Below, piece after piece: positions 1 through 7,316 of a stretch of DNA of 10,846 nucleotides. Location of the stretch: NCBI GenBank assembly GCA_005881495.1, contig VBHI01000130.1:1-10846 (forward strand), written 5' to 3'. Every line of letters begins with the position of its first letter. Within the stretch, counting starts at the first letter, position 1. Source of the stretch: Chloroflexota bacterium. Its GTDB lineage: Bacteria > Chloroflexota > Ktedonobacteria > Ktedonobacterales > Ktedonobacteraceae. A program made the translations under genes and the position numbers. The notes beneath the pieces were generated by a model, which ran no database searches, was not told the DNA's origin, and saw nothing but the letters and a program-made list of their open reading frames with translations.

Positions 1-3000
1 AGCGTGCGCACATGCTCGCCACTTTTGAGCTCCCAGATGTGGATGGCTCCGTCATCCCCACAACAGGCCAGCAACTTCCCATCGGGACTCTTCCTGAGCG
101 AGAGGACCGTTCCTTGATGTGCTGCTCGCATCCTCAAGCACTTTCCGCTCTGTACATCCCACCAGCGCAGTATCCCATCACTCCCTCCGCTGACCAGGAG
201 GTCCCCAGTCGGAATCCAGACGACGGCAGAGACAATACCGGGATGCCCTGCAAAGGTTTGGAGGCATTCCCCGCTCTGCACATCCCACACGAACAATTCC
301 CCTGTGTCACTGCTGCTGCCACAACTGGCCAGCCGTGTGCCATCGGGACTCCAGACCACACGCGTGGCCATTCCTTGGTGTCCCGGCAGCCGCTGCAGCA
401 GCGTGCCATCGGCAATCCCCCACAGGTACAGGCCCCCATCATCGCCACCACCGACCACCCGGGTGCCGTCTGGGCTCCAGTCTACATAGCGAATGATGGT
501 CGAGAAGGGACGCTTGTCCCAAAGGAGGCCCTGCTTTGTCATATCCCACACTTGAATGCCATGCTGATCAGTTCCCCAGGCGAGCAGTTGCCCATCTGGA
601 CTCCAGGCGACATCCAATGGTGAAGCAGCCAGATCCTGAAGCGTCTGGACACAGGCTCCCGAGGTGGCATCCCAGAGACGGATGAGTGTGTGCAACTCAC
701 AACTTGCCACAAACCTCCCATCTGGGCTCCACGCCACCCCATACACAATCCAGTTATGCCCCTGCAACACTTTGGACGCTGTCCCAGTGGCCACATCCCA
801 GATGGTCACCAACGTATCTGTGCCTCCACTGACCAGGTGCATGCCATCGGGACTCCAGTCGATCTCGTAGATGGAGAGGGCATAACCCTGCATACTGCGC
901 ACGCACTGCCTACTCGCCACTTCCCACACGCGCAAGGTGCCGTCTTCCCCACCACTGAGCAAACTCGTACTGTCGGAGGTGAAGGCCAGGCTGTACACGG
1001 CGGCGCTATGTCCACGTAGGGCCACTTGAGAATGGCTTTGTACGACATCCCAAAGCCAGATCGTTTTGTCTACGCTGCAACTGGCAACGGTGCGTCCATC
1101 AGGACTCCAGGCGACGCAATGCACCTTGTCTCTGTGCCCCGAGAGCGTCTGGAGCAGGCGTCCACTCGCCACTTCCCACAGTTTGACCGTTCGATCCCAG
1201 CTCCCGCTGGCCAGGGTACGTCCGTCGGGGGCAAAGGCCAGACCAAGCACCCGGTCGGTATGCCCTTCAATGGTCTGCACACACCTGGCCGGTGCTGTCT
1301 TTTGGACCTGCCACAATCGAATAGATCCCGCAAAGTCGCCACTGGCAAGCAAGCCTCCATCGGGGCTCCAGGTGACCCTATACACCGCACCAGGGTGTGG
1401 CAGGATCTGGAGGTTGGTGCCGCTGTGGGCATCCCAGAGCTGGACCGTCGCATCACGCCCACTACTGGCAAGCAGCCTGCCATCAGGTGAAAAGGCCAGG
1501 CAGCTGATCGTGTTCGTGTGACGGCCTCTCCAGAGCAGTGCCCCGCTCTGCAGGTTCCACAGCTTGAGCGTGCCATCCCAACTGCCGCTGGCTAGGCTAG
1601 AGCCGTCCGGGCTGAAGGCCAGGGTTGAGACCACATCGGTATGGGCCTGCCAGACCAGATGAAGGAGTCGGCCTCTTTCCTTCCAGACGCGCACTTCTCC
1701 TCGCCTGCTGCCCACAGCGCAGTACTGGCCAGGGCTGCTGGCAGCTACTGACCAAATAGCATCGAAGCTCTCGTCCAAGACGCACTCCTGCAGCAGGGAC
1801 TCAGCCAAATTGGCGTCCTGCAGCTCGACGCCTTGCAAATAGGCTCCGAGAATGGAGAGCCTCGACAGGTCCAGGCCGCGCAGGTGCCCTCGCAGGACTT
1901 TGAGCAGGGTGATCACGTTGGCCGGACCATAGCCCTCTTTGGCCGCATCCTCCGCCCGGAACTGCGAGAGCAGGCGCAGCAGGTGCGCCTCGACCTGTGC
2001 GTTTGCTCCCAGTTCGGCGCGCAGCCGCGCGAGGAGGGGCTGCACCAGCAGGCGAACCTGCGTCTGGTGCACATAATCTTTGGCCTGCGCCTGCAAGAGG
2101 GCCACCCGGCGCAGTTGCTGGGGGTTGCCCAGCACGATCTCCCCGGCCAGGCGTTCACCCAACTCATCGATGAGGTACTCCATCACCACCGATTGTAGGC
2201 CAAAGCTGGCCTGCTGCCCCCGCTCCACGAGCGAGCGCCGCGAGAGCGCCTCCAGCGCCTCCAACACCTGCGAGCGCAGCACCCTGGGATGCAGGACCTG
2301 CGAGAGCGTTTCGAGCTTCGTCCACTCACGCAGCACCGCGAGCCAGGTGAGCAGCAGATACTCCAGGAGCGAGAGCCGCCCCACCTGCTGGCGCAGTACT
2401 GGGCGGACGCCGTTGAAGATCAGTTCCCCCTCCTGCAGAAAGCGGTCGAGATCGCCACTGAAGAGGTCGGTGATAGCCTGCGCCACGATTTTCAAGGCCA
2501 GCGGATTGCCCGCGTAGCCGGCCGCGAGGCGCTGCCAGGTGGCAGGTGTACCGCTAAGTCCCCTGTCGCTGAGCAGCTCTTGGGCGGTCTGGTCGTCCAC
2601 CCCTAGCAGGCGCAGTGAGCGCACGGGGGAGCGAGTGCCTTCCAGCGCTTCGATCTCCCTGGGCCTCTCCCGAGAAGTCAGCAGCACACAGCTCTGGTGG
2701 GCCGACTCGGCCAGACGCTCGATCAGCCGTCCGTAGCCCTCGTAGCCGGGCAGGTAGTTGCCCTCTGGGTCACCGCTCGCCAGCAGGGTTTCCAGGTTAT
2801 CGAGCACCAGCAGACAGCGGCTCGCCTGCAAGCGGGCCACGAGCTGCGTGATGCGCTGCTCCAGCGAGATGGGAAACTCTGCGGGGGGTGTCTCGGAGAA
2901 GAAGGTGATACAATCGGCGACCAGCTCTTCGCACGAGGGCGCGTCCCTCAGGGAGCGCCAGAGCACCGCCTCGAAGTGCGGAGCCAGGCGCTGACCCAGC

Positions 3001-3536
3001 AAGGAGGCCAGCATGCTCTTGCCGATGCCGCCCATCCCGAGCAGCGTCACCAGGCGGCAACGCTCCTGCACGATCCACTGGGAGAGTTCAGCCACTTCCA
3101 CCTCGCGGCCCGCGAAGTGGCTCACGTCGAGGGCTTCCACTAAGTCGACGCGCGGGGAGGCGGCAGGTTCCGCTGCCGCGTGGGCCCCGGGCGTCCCTGC
3201 CAGTGGAGAAAGCGGGACAGGCGAAAGAGGAGCGAGCAGGTCATGCAGCCAGGCGTCATCCAGCAGCACCTTCTGGTGGGCCGCCTTCCACAGCGCGCGG
3301 ATCTCCTCCTCCTCGCGCCCAGCGGGAAACGCTTGCTGCTGCATCCCCAGGGCGATGAGCTGTTGGAGGCGCTCGGCTTTGGGGTAGCTGAGGCCGCCCT
3401 CCCACCCTGCCACCGCACGCCGGGAGGCGCCAAGCCGCTCGGCCAGGCCCACCTGGCTCAGGCCGATGGCGGTGCGCAGCGTCAGCACCAACTGAGCGAA
3501 GGCGTAGTCTCGCTCACGGTACACATGTCTCTTCAC
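1..3536 (-). CDS. XRE-family HTH / NB-ARC (STAND) NTPase / WD40-repeat protein, C-terminus cut by the window edge
   Basis: The frame is open from GTG 3536 to base 1 without a stop (1178 codons plus 2 bases). Domains seen in order: XRE-like helix-turn-helix at about residues 11-63 (GLSQVGLAERLGASRRAV); NB-ARC at about 145-430 with Walker A GMGGIGKS at 167-174, Walker B LLVLDNLE at 242-249, TSRE at 287-290 and a GLPL-like GYAGNPLAL at 340-348; a short pentapeptide-like linker near 550-590 (LSRLSILGAYLQG, DANLAES); then 14 WD40 blades from about 595 to the edge, mostly of the form SPDGxxLASGxxDGxxxLWD. Fourteen blades fit two seven-bladed propellers. In this family the propeller senses, NB-ARC binds and hydrolyses ATP and oligomerises, and the N-terminal domain is the output. 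Cytoplasmic; no signal peptide or membrane segment. GTG is preferred because AGGAG lies 7 bases upstream, and the nearby ATG at 3526 is out of frame. By comparison with the paralogue at the right edge, only about 30-40 residues are missing. Target and ligand are unknown. Confidence 0.93.
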   Translation of the reverse strand, partial: MKRHVYRERDYAFAQLVLTLRTAIGLSQVGLAERLGASRRAVAGWEGGLSYPKAERLQQLIALGMQQQAFPAGREEEEIRALWKAAHQKVLLDDAWLHDLLAPLSPVPLSPLAGTPGAHAAAEPAASPRVDLVEALDVSHFAGREVEVAELSQWIVQERCRLVTLLGMGGIGKSMLASLLGQRLAPHFEAVLWRSLRDAPSCEELVADCITFFSETPPAEFPISLEQRITQLVARLQASRCLLVLDNLETLLASGDPEGNYLPGYEGYGRLIERLAESAHQSCVLLTSRERPREIEALEGTRSPVRSLRLLGVDDQTAQELLSDRGLSGTPATWQRLAAGYAGNPLALKIVAQAITDLFSGDLDRFLQEGELIFNGVRPVLRQQVGRLSLLEYLLLTWLAVLREWTKLETLSQVLHPRVLRSQVLEALEALSRRSLVERGQQASFGLQSVVMEYLIDELGERLAGEIVLGNPQQLRRVALLQAQAKDYVHQTQVRLLVQPLLARLRAELGANAQVEAHLLRLLSQFRAEDAAKEGYGPANVITLLKVLRGHLRGLDLSRLSILGAYLQGVELQDANLAESLLQECVLDESFDAIWSVAASSPGQYCAVGSRRGEVRVWKERGRLLHLVWQAHTDVVSTLAFSPDGSSLASGSWDGTLKLWNLQSGALLWRGRHTNTISCLAFSPDGRLLASSGRDATVQLWDAHSGTNLQILPHPGAVYRVTWSPDGGLLASGDFAGSIRLWQVQKTAPARCVQTIEGHTDRVLGLAFAPDGRTLASGSWDRTVKLWEVASGRLLQTLSGHRDKVHCVAWSPDGRTVASCSVDKTIWLWDVVQSHSQVALRGHSAAVYSLAFTSDSTSLLSGGEDGTLRVWEVASRQCVRSMQGYALSIYEIDWSPDGMHLVSGGTDTLVTIWDVATGTASKVLQGHNWIVYGVAWSPDGRFVASCELHTLIRLWDATSGACVQTLQDLAASPLDVAWSPDGQLLAWGTDQHGIQVWDMTKQGLLWDKRPFSTIIRYVDWSPDGTRVVGGGDDGGLYLWGIADGTLLQRLPGHQGMATRVVWSPDGTRLASCGSSSDTGELFVWDVQSGECLQTFAGHPGIVSAVVWIPTGDLLVSGGSDGILRWWDVQSGKCLRMRAAHQGTVLSLRKSPDGKLLACCGDDGAIHIWELKSGEHVRT

Positions 3537-3543
3537 GAGCGAT

Positions 3544-3548
3544 CTCCT
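3544..3548 (-). promoter_or_regulatory. Ribosome binding site deciding the GTG start of the NB-ARC/WD40 gene
   Basis: On the minus strand AGGAG stands 7 bases before GTG 3536-3534. The only nearby ATG (3526) is in another frame, so this site supports the GTG start. A second in-frame GTG four codons later (3524) has no better site. Confidence 0.65.
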
Positions 3549-3588
3549 GATCTCGCGTGACCCGGCGAAGCGACACACTTTGAAGGAA

Positions 3589-3618
3589 TGTGAAGTGAGG
3601 TGTGAAGTGACACGTCAC
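3589..3618. repeat. Tandem TGTGAAGTGA repeat plus GTGAC/GTCAC dyad upstream of the NB-ARC/WD40 gene
   Basis: TGTGAAGTGA occurs at 3589-3598 and again at 3601-3610, a 12-bp period. The second copy runs into an inverted repeat, GTGAC-AC-GTCAC (3607-3618). The block lies 53-82 bases upstream of the GTG start of the minus-strand gene, where a promoter or operator would be expected. The same 10-mer occurs inverted at 9278-9287 near the other NB-ARC/WD40 gene. A regulator binding site is an inference; no clear -35/-10 pair was found here. Confidence 0.5.
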
Positions 3619-4073
3619 CTGCTGGACGCTGACTTCAAGAGGACCCATCCGCTACACTGATAACTGTCGGGTGTGCCCGCTGCGTGGGTGAACGCCTGCC
3701 TGGGGGCTGGGACACTGCCACATGGGTCCAGCTCCCCTGTTCTCTCTGCCTCTAGCATACCACATTTGGAGCGAACGAAGAAGCTGTTTCCTGGTGTGAT
3801 CCCGGTGACTCACCACAGAGACGAAAGCTGTAATGGCTCATCCCTCTGCTTTTCTTCACGCTCCCCAGCATCCTCGACAGGCATGGGCTCCAGCTTCCTA
3901 TATGTCTCTCCTTTTTTGAAGAGAAGCAAGGAGTGCCTGTGACATGAACGAGATAGCTTATAGATGAGGCAACATGGTCACACTAGCAGATGGCCAGCAG
4001 AAAAAGGGGGCTTCACGAGAAATCGTACTGTTGTTGTCCAGTGATTCTGTCATGTTGGCACTGCCCCACTCGG
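3619..4073. other. Intergenic stretch with no supported gene
   Basis: About 450 bases separate the upstream region of the NB-ARC gene (reading left) from the IS1-like element (reading right). The longest frame here (3673-3942, plus) has no plausible ribosome binding site or recognisable protein features. No tRNA, terminator or long repeat was seen. Confidence 0.5.
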
Positions 4074-4105
4074 TGGTGGACAATTCGGACAACTCTCCCA
4101 CTCGC

Positions 4106-4134
4106 TTGACAGCATGGTAGACTCTCCTTATCCT
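4106..4134 (+). promoter_or_regulatory. Probable promoter of the IS1-like transposase
   Basis: TTGACA at 4106-4111 matches the -35 consensus. A 17-base spacer leads to TATCCT (4129-4134), which matches TATAAT at four of six positions. It lies 58 bases before the ATG at 4193, followed by an AT-rich stretch. GAGG at 4182-4185 serves as the ribosome binding site. Confidence 0.45.
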
Positions 4135-4192
4135 TCCTATATAAATATAAAGGAGCTCTCCCTTCTCCCCATTTCAAACAGCGAGGATCGTT

Positions 4193-5617
4193 ATGGCCCT
4201 TCATGCGTTCGTGTTCCTGCTTGTGGGCTGCCTCCTGCTTTCTCTGGCGAGGCTCGGGCGTCTTTGCTGGTTCCATTTTCGGCCTTCCTCCTCACGAGGA
4301 GGGGCCAAGCGCACGACGCTCCATCGTCTGCTCAAGCCCCGCTGCCCAGACGATTGTCCCGCCTGTCGTCTCGCCTCCACTCCCTCGTCGGGTGGAGAGC
4401 CAGCGCCTCTGCCTGTGCGTCCCTGGCGTGAGGTGAAAAGCCGGCGAGGAGCCCCCAAGCGCGTGAACACCGAGGGCTACGCCTGTCCCAACCCACGGTG
4501 CCCATACCTTGGGGTCACAGACGCACACATTCATGCTTTGGTCGGGGATGGCAAGCATGGCTCTGCTGAGCGAATTCAGACCTTTCGTTGTCAGGCCTGT
4601 CACACGACGTTCACTGCCCGGCGCAACACCCCCTTGTATCGTCTGAAAACCCCCTCGCACCAGGTCGCAGTGGTGCTCTCTGCGCTGGCCGAAGGCCTGG
4701 ATCCTTCAGCCTCTGAACGAGTCTTCGGCTACCGTCAGGCCACCATTACTACGTGGCTCACTCGCGCAGGCGGGCACGCTGAGCTCTTCCACGAGCGCTG
4801 CTTCCGCAACCTCCAACCTCCGCATCTGCAGTTGGACGAACTCCGCACCAGGCTGCGCAACGCCAAACAGGTTCTGTGGCTGTGGCTGGCGATCGACCCC
4901 TGTACGAAGATTCTTCCCGTGCTCCATCTGGGCCCGCGCACGCAAAACGCGGCCCACACCGTGATCCATTCTCTACGACGGATCCTGGCCCCTGGCTGGC
5001 TCCCGCTCTTCACGAGTGATGGGTTAAATTTGTACTTTTATGCCCTGACTGCCCATTTTGGGACATGGCGGCAAGAGAGACGCCGAGGGCGCAACGAGCG
5101 CCGGTGGCAGGTGGCGACGAACCTGATCTACGGCCAGGTGAAGAAAAGCTACCGGAGGCGCAAGCTGGTGCGCGTCACGCCTGTGATGCGGCTCGGGACA
5201 AAGGTAGATCTCACGGTCGCCTTACAGAGGATGGGTTTTTCTGGACGACTCAATACGGCTTTCATTGAGCGGGTGAATCTGACCGTCCGACATGGAATAG
5301 CCGCGCTAGCTCGCCGGACCTGGGCCACAGCCCAGCAAGGCCCACACCTGCTCGCCCATCTGGAGTGGTGGCGAGCTTACTATCATTTTGTGCGTCCTCA
5401 CGAATCACTCCGAGTGGCGCTTGTGCAGCCACAAGCACGAGGAGGCAAACGTCTGGCTCAACGCTACCGGCAGCGGACTCCTGCGATGGCGGCGGGGAGA
5501 ACCAACCGACGATGGACGACACGCGAGGTGCTCTCTTGTCCATTGCCACCGGTTTCCGCTTGTGCGCCACGCAAGCCTAATGCGGGAGAAGTGTCATGTC
5601 TTGGAGTGGGTGGGTAA
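4193..5617 (+). CDS. IS1-like DDE transposase
   Basis: 474 residues, apparently intact. It catalyses excision and insertion of its own element. Visible features: a hydrophobic N-terminus (about residues 5-18, FVFLLVGCLLLSLA); a cysteine cluster CPDDCPAC (51-58); paired zinc-finger cysteines CPNPRC (98-103) and CQAC (133-136) followed by FTARRNTPLYRLKTP, as in IS1-type N-terminal domains; a helix-turn-helix-like segment near 172-192; and the catalytic triad, probably D215 (QLDELR), D276 (FTSDG) and E359 (AFIERVN). The tail after about residue 410 is basic and low in complexity. The ATG at 4193 is supported by GAGG upstream, and no later Met precedes the zinc finger. The hydrophobic start is unusual for a transposase and could mean the true start is a later alternative codon. 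Family assignment is from motif memory and not from a search. Confidence 0.85.
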   Translation: MALHAFVFLLVGCLLLSLARLGRLCWFHFRPSSSRGGAKRTTLHRLLKPRCPDDCPACRLASTPSSGGEPAPLPVRPWREVKSRRGAPKRVNTEGYACPNPRCPYLGVTDAHIHALVGDGKHGSAERIQTFRCQACHTTFTARRNTPLYRLKTPSHQVAVVLSALAEGLDPSASERVFGYRQATITTWLTRAGGHAELFHERCFRNLQPPHLQLDELRTRLRNAKQVLWLWLAIDPCTKILPVLHLGPRTQNAAHTVIHSLRRILAPGWLPLFTSDGLNLYFYALTAHFGTWRQERRRGRNERRWQVATNLIYGQVKKSYRRRKLVRVTPVMRLGTKVDLTVALQRMGFSGRLNTAFIERVNLTVRHGIAALARRTWATAQQGPHLLAHLEWWRAYYHFVRPHESLRVALVQPQARGGKRLAQRYRQRTPAMAAGRTNRRWTTREVLSCPLPPVSACAPRKPNAGEVSCLGVGG

Positions 5618-5638
5618 TGTGTAAGCAGAAGAAGTCGG

Positions 5639-5956
5639 ATGGGGTCTCACTTCAAGATGAGAAGGCCTGCCTGGACTGCTTCATCACCGAAAGCCGGCCC
5701 GAACGGCGTTCACAAGGGCTGGTCGAATTATCCACCATATCCAATGGGAGTACCCTTCACACAAGTGAAAGTCTGTCCTGATTGCCGAAGAGATATCAAG
5801 GGGTGGGCAACGCAGCTTCAACAAGCAGCCCCACCTGGAGTGAGAGTGAATTGCTACATCTGGCAGCAAACCAATTTCGATATCGATCATCCGGCTCAGA
5901 CGCCGGTAACTTCCCCAGGTGAGGTAGAACTTGTCGTTTCTGCTTCTGCTCCGTAG
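5639..5956 (+). CDS. Small hypothetical protein with one CxxC motif
   Basis: An ORF of 105 residues that I do not recognise. It has a proline/aromatic segment (WSNYPPYPMGVPF, about 28-40), then TQVKVCPDCRRDIKGW with a single CxxC, then a mixed stretch ending VELVVSASAP. One CxxC is half of a zinc ribbon. A purine-rich AGAAGAAG lies before the ATG. It starts 22 bases after the IS1-like transposase stop and overlaps the element's tentative right end, so it could be a passenger gene, a host gene or a chance frame. The minus-strand frame over the same bases looks less protein-like. Confidence 0.35.
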   Translation: MGSHFKMRRPAWTASSPKAGPNGVHKGWSNYPPYPMGVPFTQVKVCPDCRRDIKGWATQLQQAAPPGVRVNCYIWQQTNFDIDHPAQTPVTSPGEVELVVSASAP

Positions 5957-6009
5957 AATAACAAAGAGGTTGAGGGCATTTCCTAACTCAAAAAACTGGG
6001 GTAAACTGA

Positions 6010-6230
6010 CTCCAAGAGGAATTGGGCAAGCGAAGTGCCATCGAACGCTTCTTTGGCCGCGTCTTGCTCTTCTTCCACTTACAGCGCCCGCCACTCTCCG
6101 GCTGGTCAACCATCGCTCGACAGGTCGCCTTGACCTACACCGCCATCATCATTGTCGCTCTGGCTGCCCAACAAGCAGGCCGTCCTGATCTCATCCGCTC
6201 TCCCAAGCGGGTTTTAGCTCATACTTGGGA
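6010..6230 (+). pseudogene. C-terminal fragment of an IS4/IS5-type DDE transposase
   Basis: The frame encodes KRSAIERFFGRVLLFFHLQ, then RQVALTYTAIIIVALAAQQ and SPKRVLAHTWE. The AIERFFGR segment looks like the glutamate-containing last catalytic motif of IS4/IS5-type transposases, followed by the usual hydrophobic C-terminal helices. A TGA at 6007-6009 closes the frame upstream and no N-terminal part or first two catalytic aspartates are present. After about 6230 the protein-like frame shifts, and the rest of this frame (to 6327) is out-of-frame reading. It is a dead remnant about 70 residues long. Confidence 0.7.
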
Positions 6231-6563
6231 GGTCGGACAGACGCCGTTGATCGCAAAAACGTCTGGCATGACTACCAGGATGAGCTGGTCTATGCCCTCG
6301 GGCGTCTTGAGGCCTTTGGAGCCCTGATTGTCTTCTCGCTTCCTGCCCCTCGCCTTCAGTTTTGGGTTGCGCTCCTGGCGTGCGGGTCACTTCAGGCTCA
6401 GAGCCGCTAGGGAGACCTCCTGAAACAGGTGCAGATCAATGCAACATTGAAAGAGGAGAATGCGCAGATGTTGGAGCATCGCTTTGGGGTTCCTCCTGAG
6501 AAGCAGGCAGCCTACATCGATTCCTATGCGCAAACCTACTTTGACCGAAGCGTGTGGGTCTAA
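6225..6563 (+). pseudogene. Unrecognised ORF remnant interrupted by an in-frame TAG
   Basis: A second frame takes over from the transposase scrap. It reads RTDAVDRKNVWHDYQDELVY and LGRLEAFGALIVFSLPAPRL, then LQFWVALLACGSLQAQSR to TAG at 6408-6410. The same frame continues after the TAG with a clearly protein-like segment (LLKQVQINATLKEENAQMLE, then HRFGVPPEKQAAYIDSYAQT) up to TAA at 6561-6563. The uninterrupted quality on both sides suggests one protein of about 110 residues or more with a nonsense mutation. I do not recognise the family. It could be the frameshifted extension of the preceding transposase or a separate gene whose start was lost. Confidence 0.4.
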
Positions 6564-6685
6564 AAGATCTGCTTCTTACCGAAGTTGGAGTCTCCGTCGC
6601 ATGTGATTGTGCTTGCTACTCAGAGCATTTGTTCCTGCATTGACGTTTGAGGCAATGCACATCCAATGTAGAGCATCGTTGGGGA

Positions 6686-6714
6686 TTGTCAGTTTTGACG
6701 TAGTTAGGTATAAT
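6686..6714 (+). promoter_or_regulatory. Probable promoter of hicAB
   Basis: TTGTCA (6686-6691, five of six matches to the -35 consensus), a 17-base spacer and a perfect TATAAT (6709-6714). This is the best promoter in the window. It points at hicA, leaving an mRNA leader of about 135 bases. No inverted repeat was recognised as a HicB operator. Confidence 0.6.
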
Positions 6715-6855
6715 GAGTGTCGTGAGGTGGTAAAGGAATACTCATCCTTATTAAGCATCAAGCTATCCCTCAGTGCAGAGTTGACGTTCACATGGTGGAA
6801 CAAGGGTCACGCAGATCATGGGAAGCATAGAAGTTATGATGGTCAGTAAGGAGGC

Positions 6856-7089
6856 ATGGTGTCACGGAAGCTCCGACAGTGGCGCACAGATTTACAGCTT
6901 GTGGGCTTTTATCTGGATCATCAAACTGGAAGTCATCAAATATGGAAGCACCCGCTTATCCCAGGCATAAGCGTGAACCTTGTAGGCAAGGATAGTGCCG
7001 ACGCCAAGCCTTATCAGGAGCGTGAGATACGAGAAGCGATGCGGAAGCTTCAAGAAGCACAAGAACAGCAAGGGAGACACAAGCCATGA
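6856..7089 (+). CDS. hicA: HicA-family mRNA interferase toxin
   Basis: 77 residues, the usual size for HicA. HicA toxins have a dsRBD-like fold and cleave mRNA independently of the ribosome until bound by HicB. The family signature is clear: GFYLDHQTGSHQIWKHP with the catalytic histidine in GSH (residues 25-27), then a strand region and KPYQEREIREAM. The N-terminus is shorter than in classical HicA proteins and the tail is charged and Gln-rich. GGAGG at 6850-6854 is only one base before ATG 6856, so translation may start at the adjacent GTG (6859), which sits four bases from the site and gives the same protein minus one residue. The stop overlaps the start of hicB (ATGA), implying translational coupling. 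Confidence 0.88.
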   Translation: MVSRKLRQWRTDLQLVGFYLDHQTGSHQIWKHPLIPGISVNLVGKDSADAKPYQEREIREAMRKLQEAQEQQGRHKP

Positions 7090-7316
7090 GTGAACTACAT
7101 TACTCAATGTTGATCCAGTGGTCTGATGAAGATCAAGCTTACCTCGTGCGGCTCCCTGACTGGGAGCGAGCCGAACGTGTACTCGGACCGGTCACCCATG
7201 GTGATACGTACGCTGAGGCATTGGAGCACGGACTAGAAGCTCTCGAGGCGCTAATTGCTTCAGCGAACAAGCATCACGAGACATTGCCAGAACCACAAAC
7301 GTTCGCAGCAGCATAA
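7086..7316 (+). CDS. hicB: HicB-family antitoxin, short form
   Basis: 76 residues. The N-terminal part (YSMLIQWSDEDQAYLVRLPD) and GDTYAEALEHGLEALEALI match the partial RNase H-like fold of HicB antitoxins, which bind and block HicA. It starts by an ATGA overlap with hicA and has GGGAG (7072-7076) nine bases upstream. The protein ends at PEPQTFAAA, straight after the RNase H-like fold. The C-terminal helix-turn-helix or ribbon-helix-helix domain that many HicB proteins use to bind their own promoter is absent. Autoregulation may therefore need another factor or not occur. Confidence 0.85.
   Translation: MSELHYSMLIQWSDEDQAYLVRLPDWERAERVLGPVTHGDTYAEALEHGLEALEALIASANKHHETLPEPQTFAAA

Larger units (their letters stand above)
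4074..5737 (+). mobile_element. IS1-like insertion sequence, ends tentative
   Basis: The transposase gene at 4193-5617 defines the element. Candidate terminal inverted repeats are TGGTGGACAATTCGGACA at 4074-4091 and, read on the minus strand, TGGTGGATAATTCGACCA at 5737-5720 (15 of 18 identical). They would give an element of 1664 bp. No target duplication of 8-9 bp is visible outside them, and the right candidate lies inside a small ORF (5639-5956). The boundaries are therefore weak even though the presence of an element is firm. Confidence 0.35.

Noticed and set aside
12..1576. Several plus-strand frames of 100-200 codons over the left WD40 region, and similar ones at 9555-10625
   Set aside because: They are antisense shadows of regular WD40 repeats on the minus strand; their repeated Pro/Thr/Ala-rich words follow the blade period and have no independent features.
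5684..6109. Minus-strand frame of 141 codons
   Set aside because: It is opposite the small CxxC ORF and the transposase fragment, is Arg-rich and irregular, and has no recognisable motif or ribosome binding site.
6727..6849. A 40-codon frame (GTG 6727 to TAA 6847-6849) ending at the hicA ribosome binding site, possibly a leader peptide
   Set aside because: No ribosome binding site before GTG 6727 and no recognisable composition; the overlap with the hicA site is suggestive but not enough.
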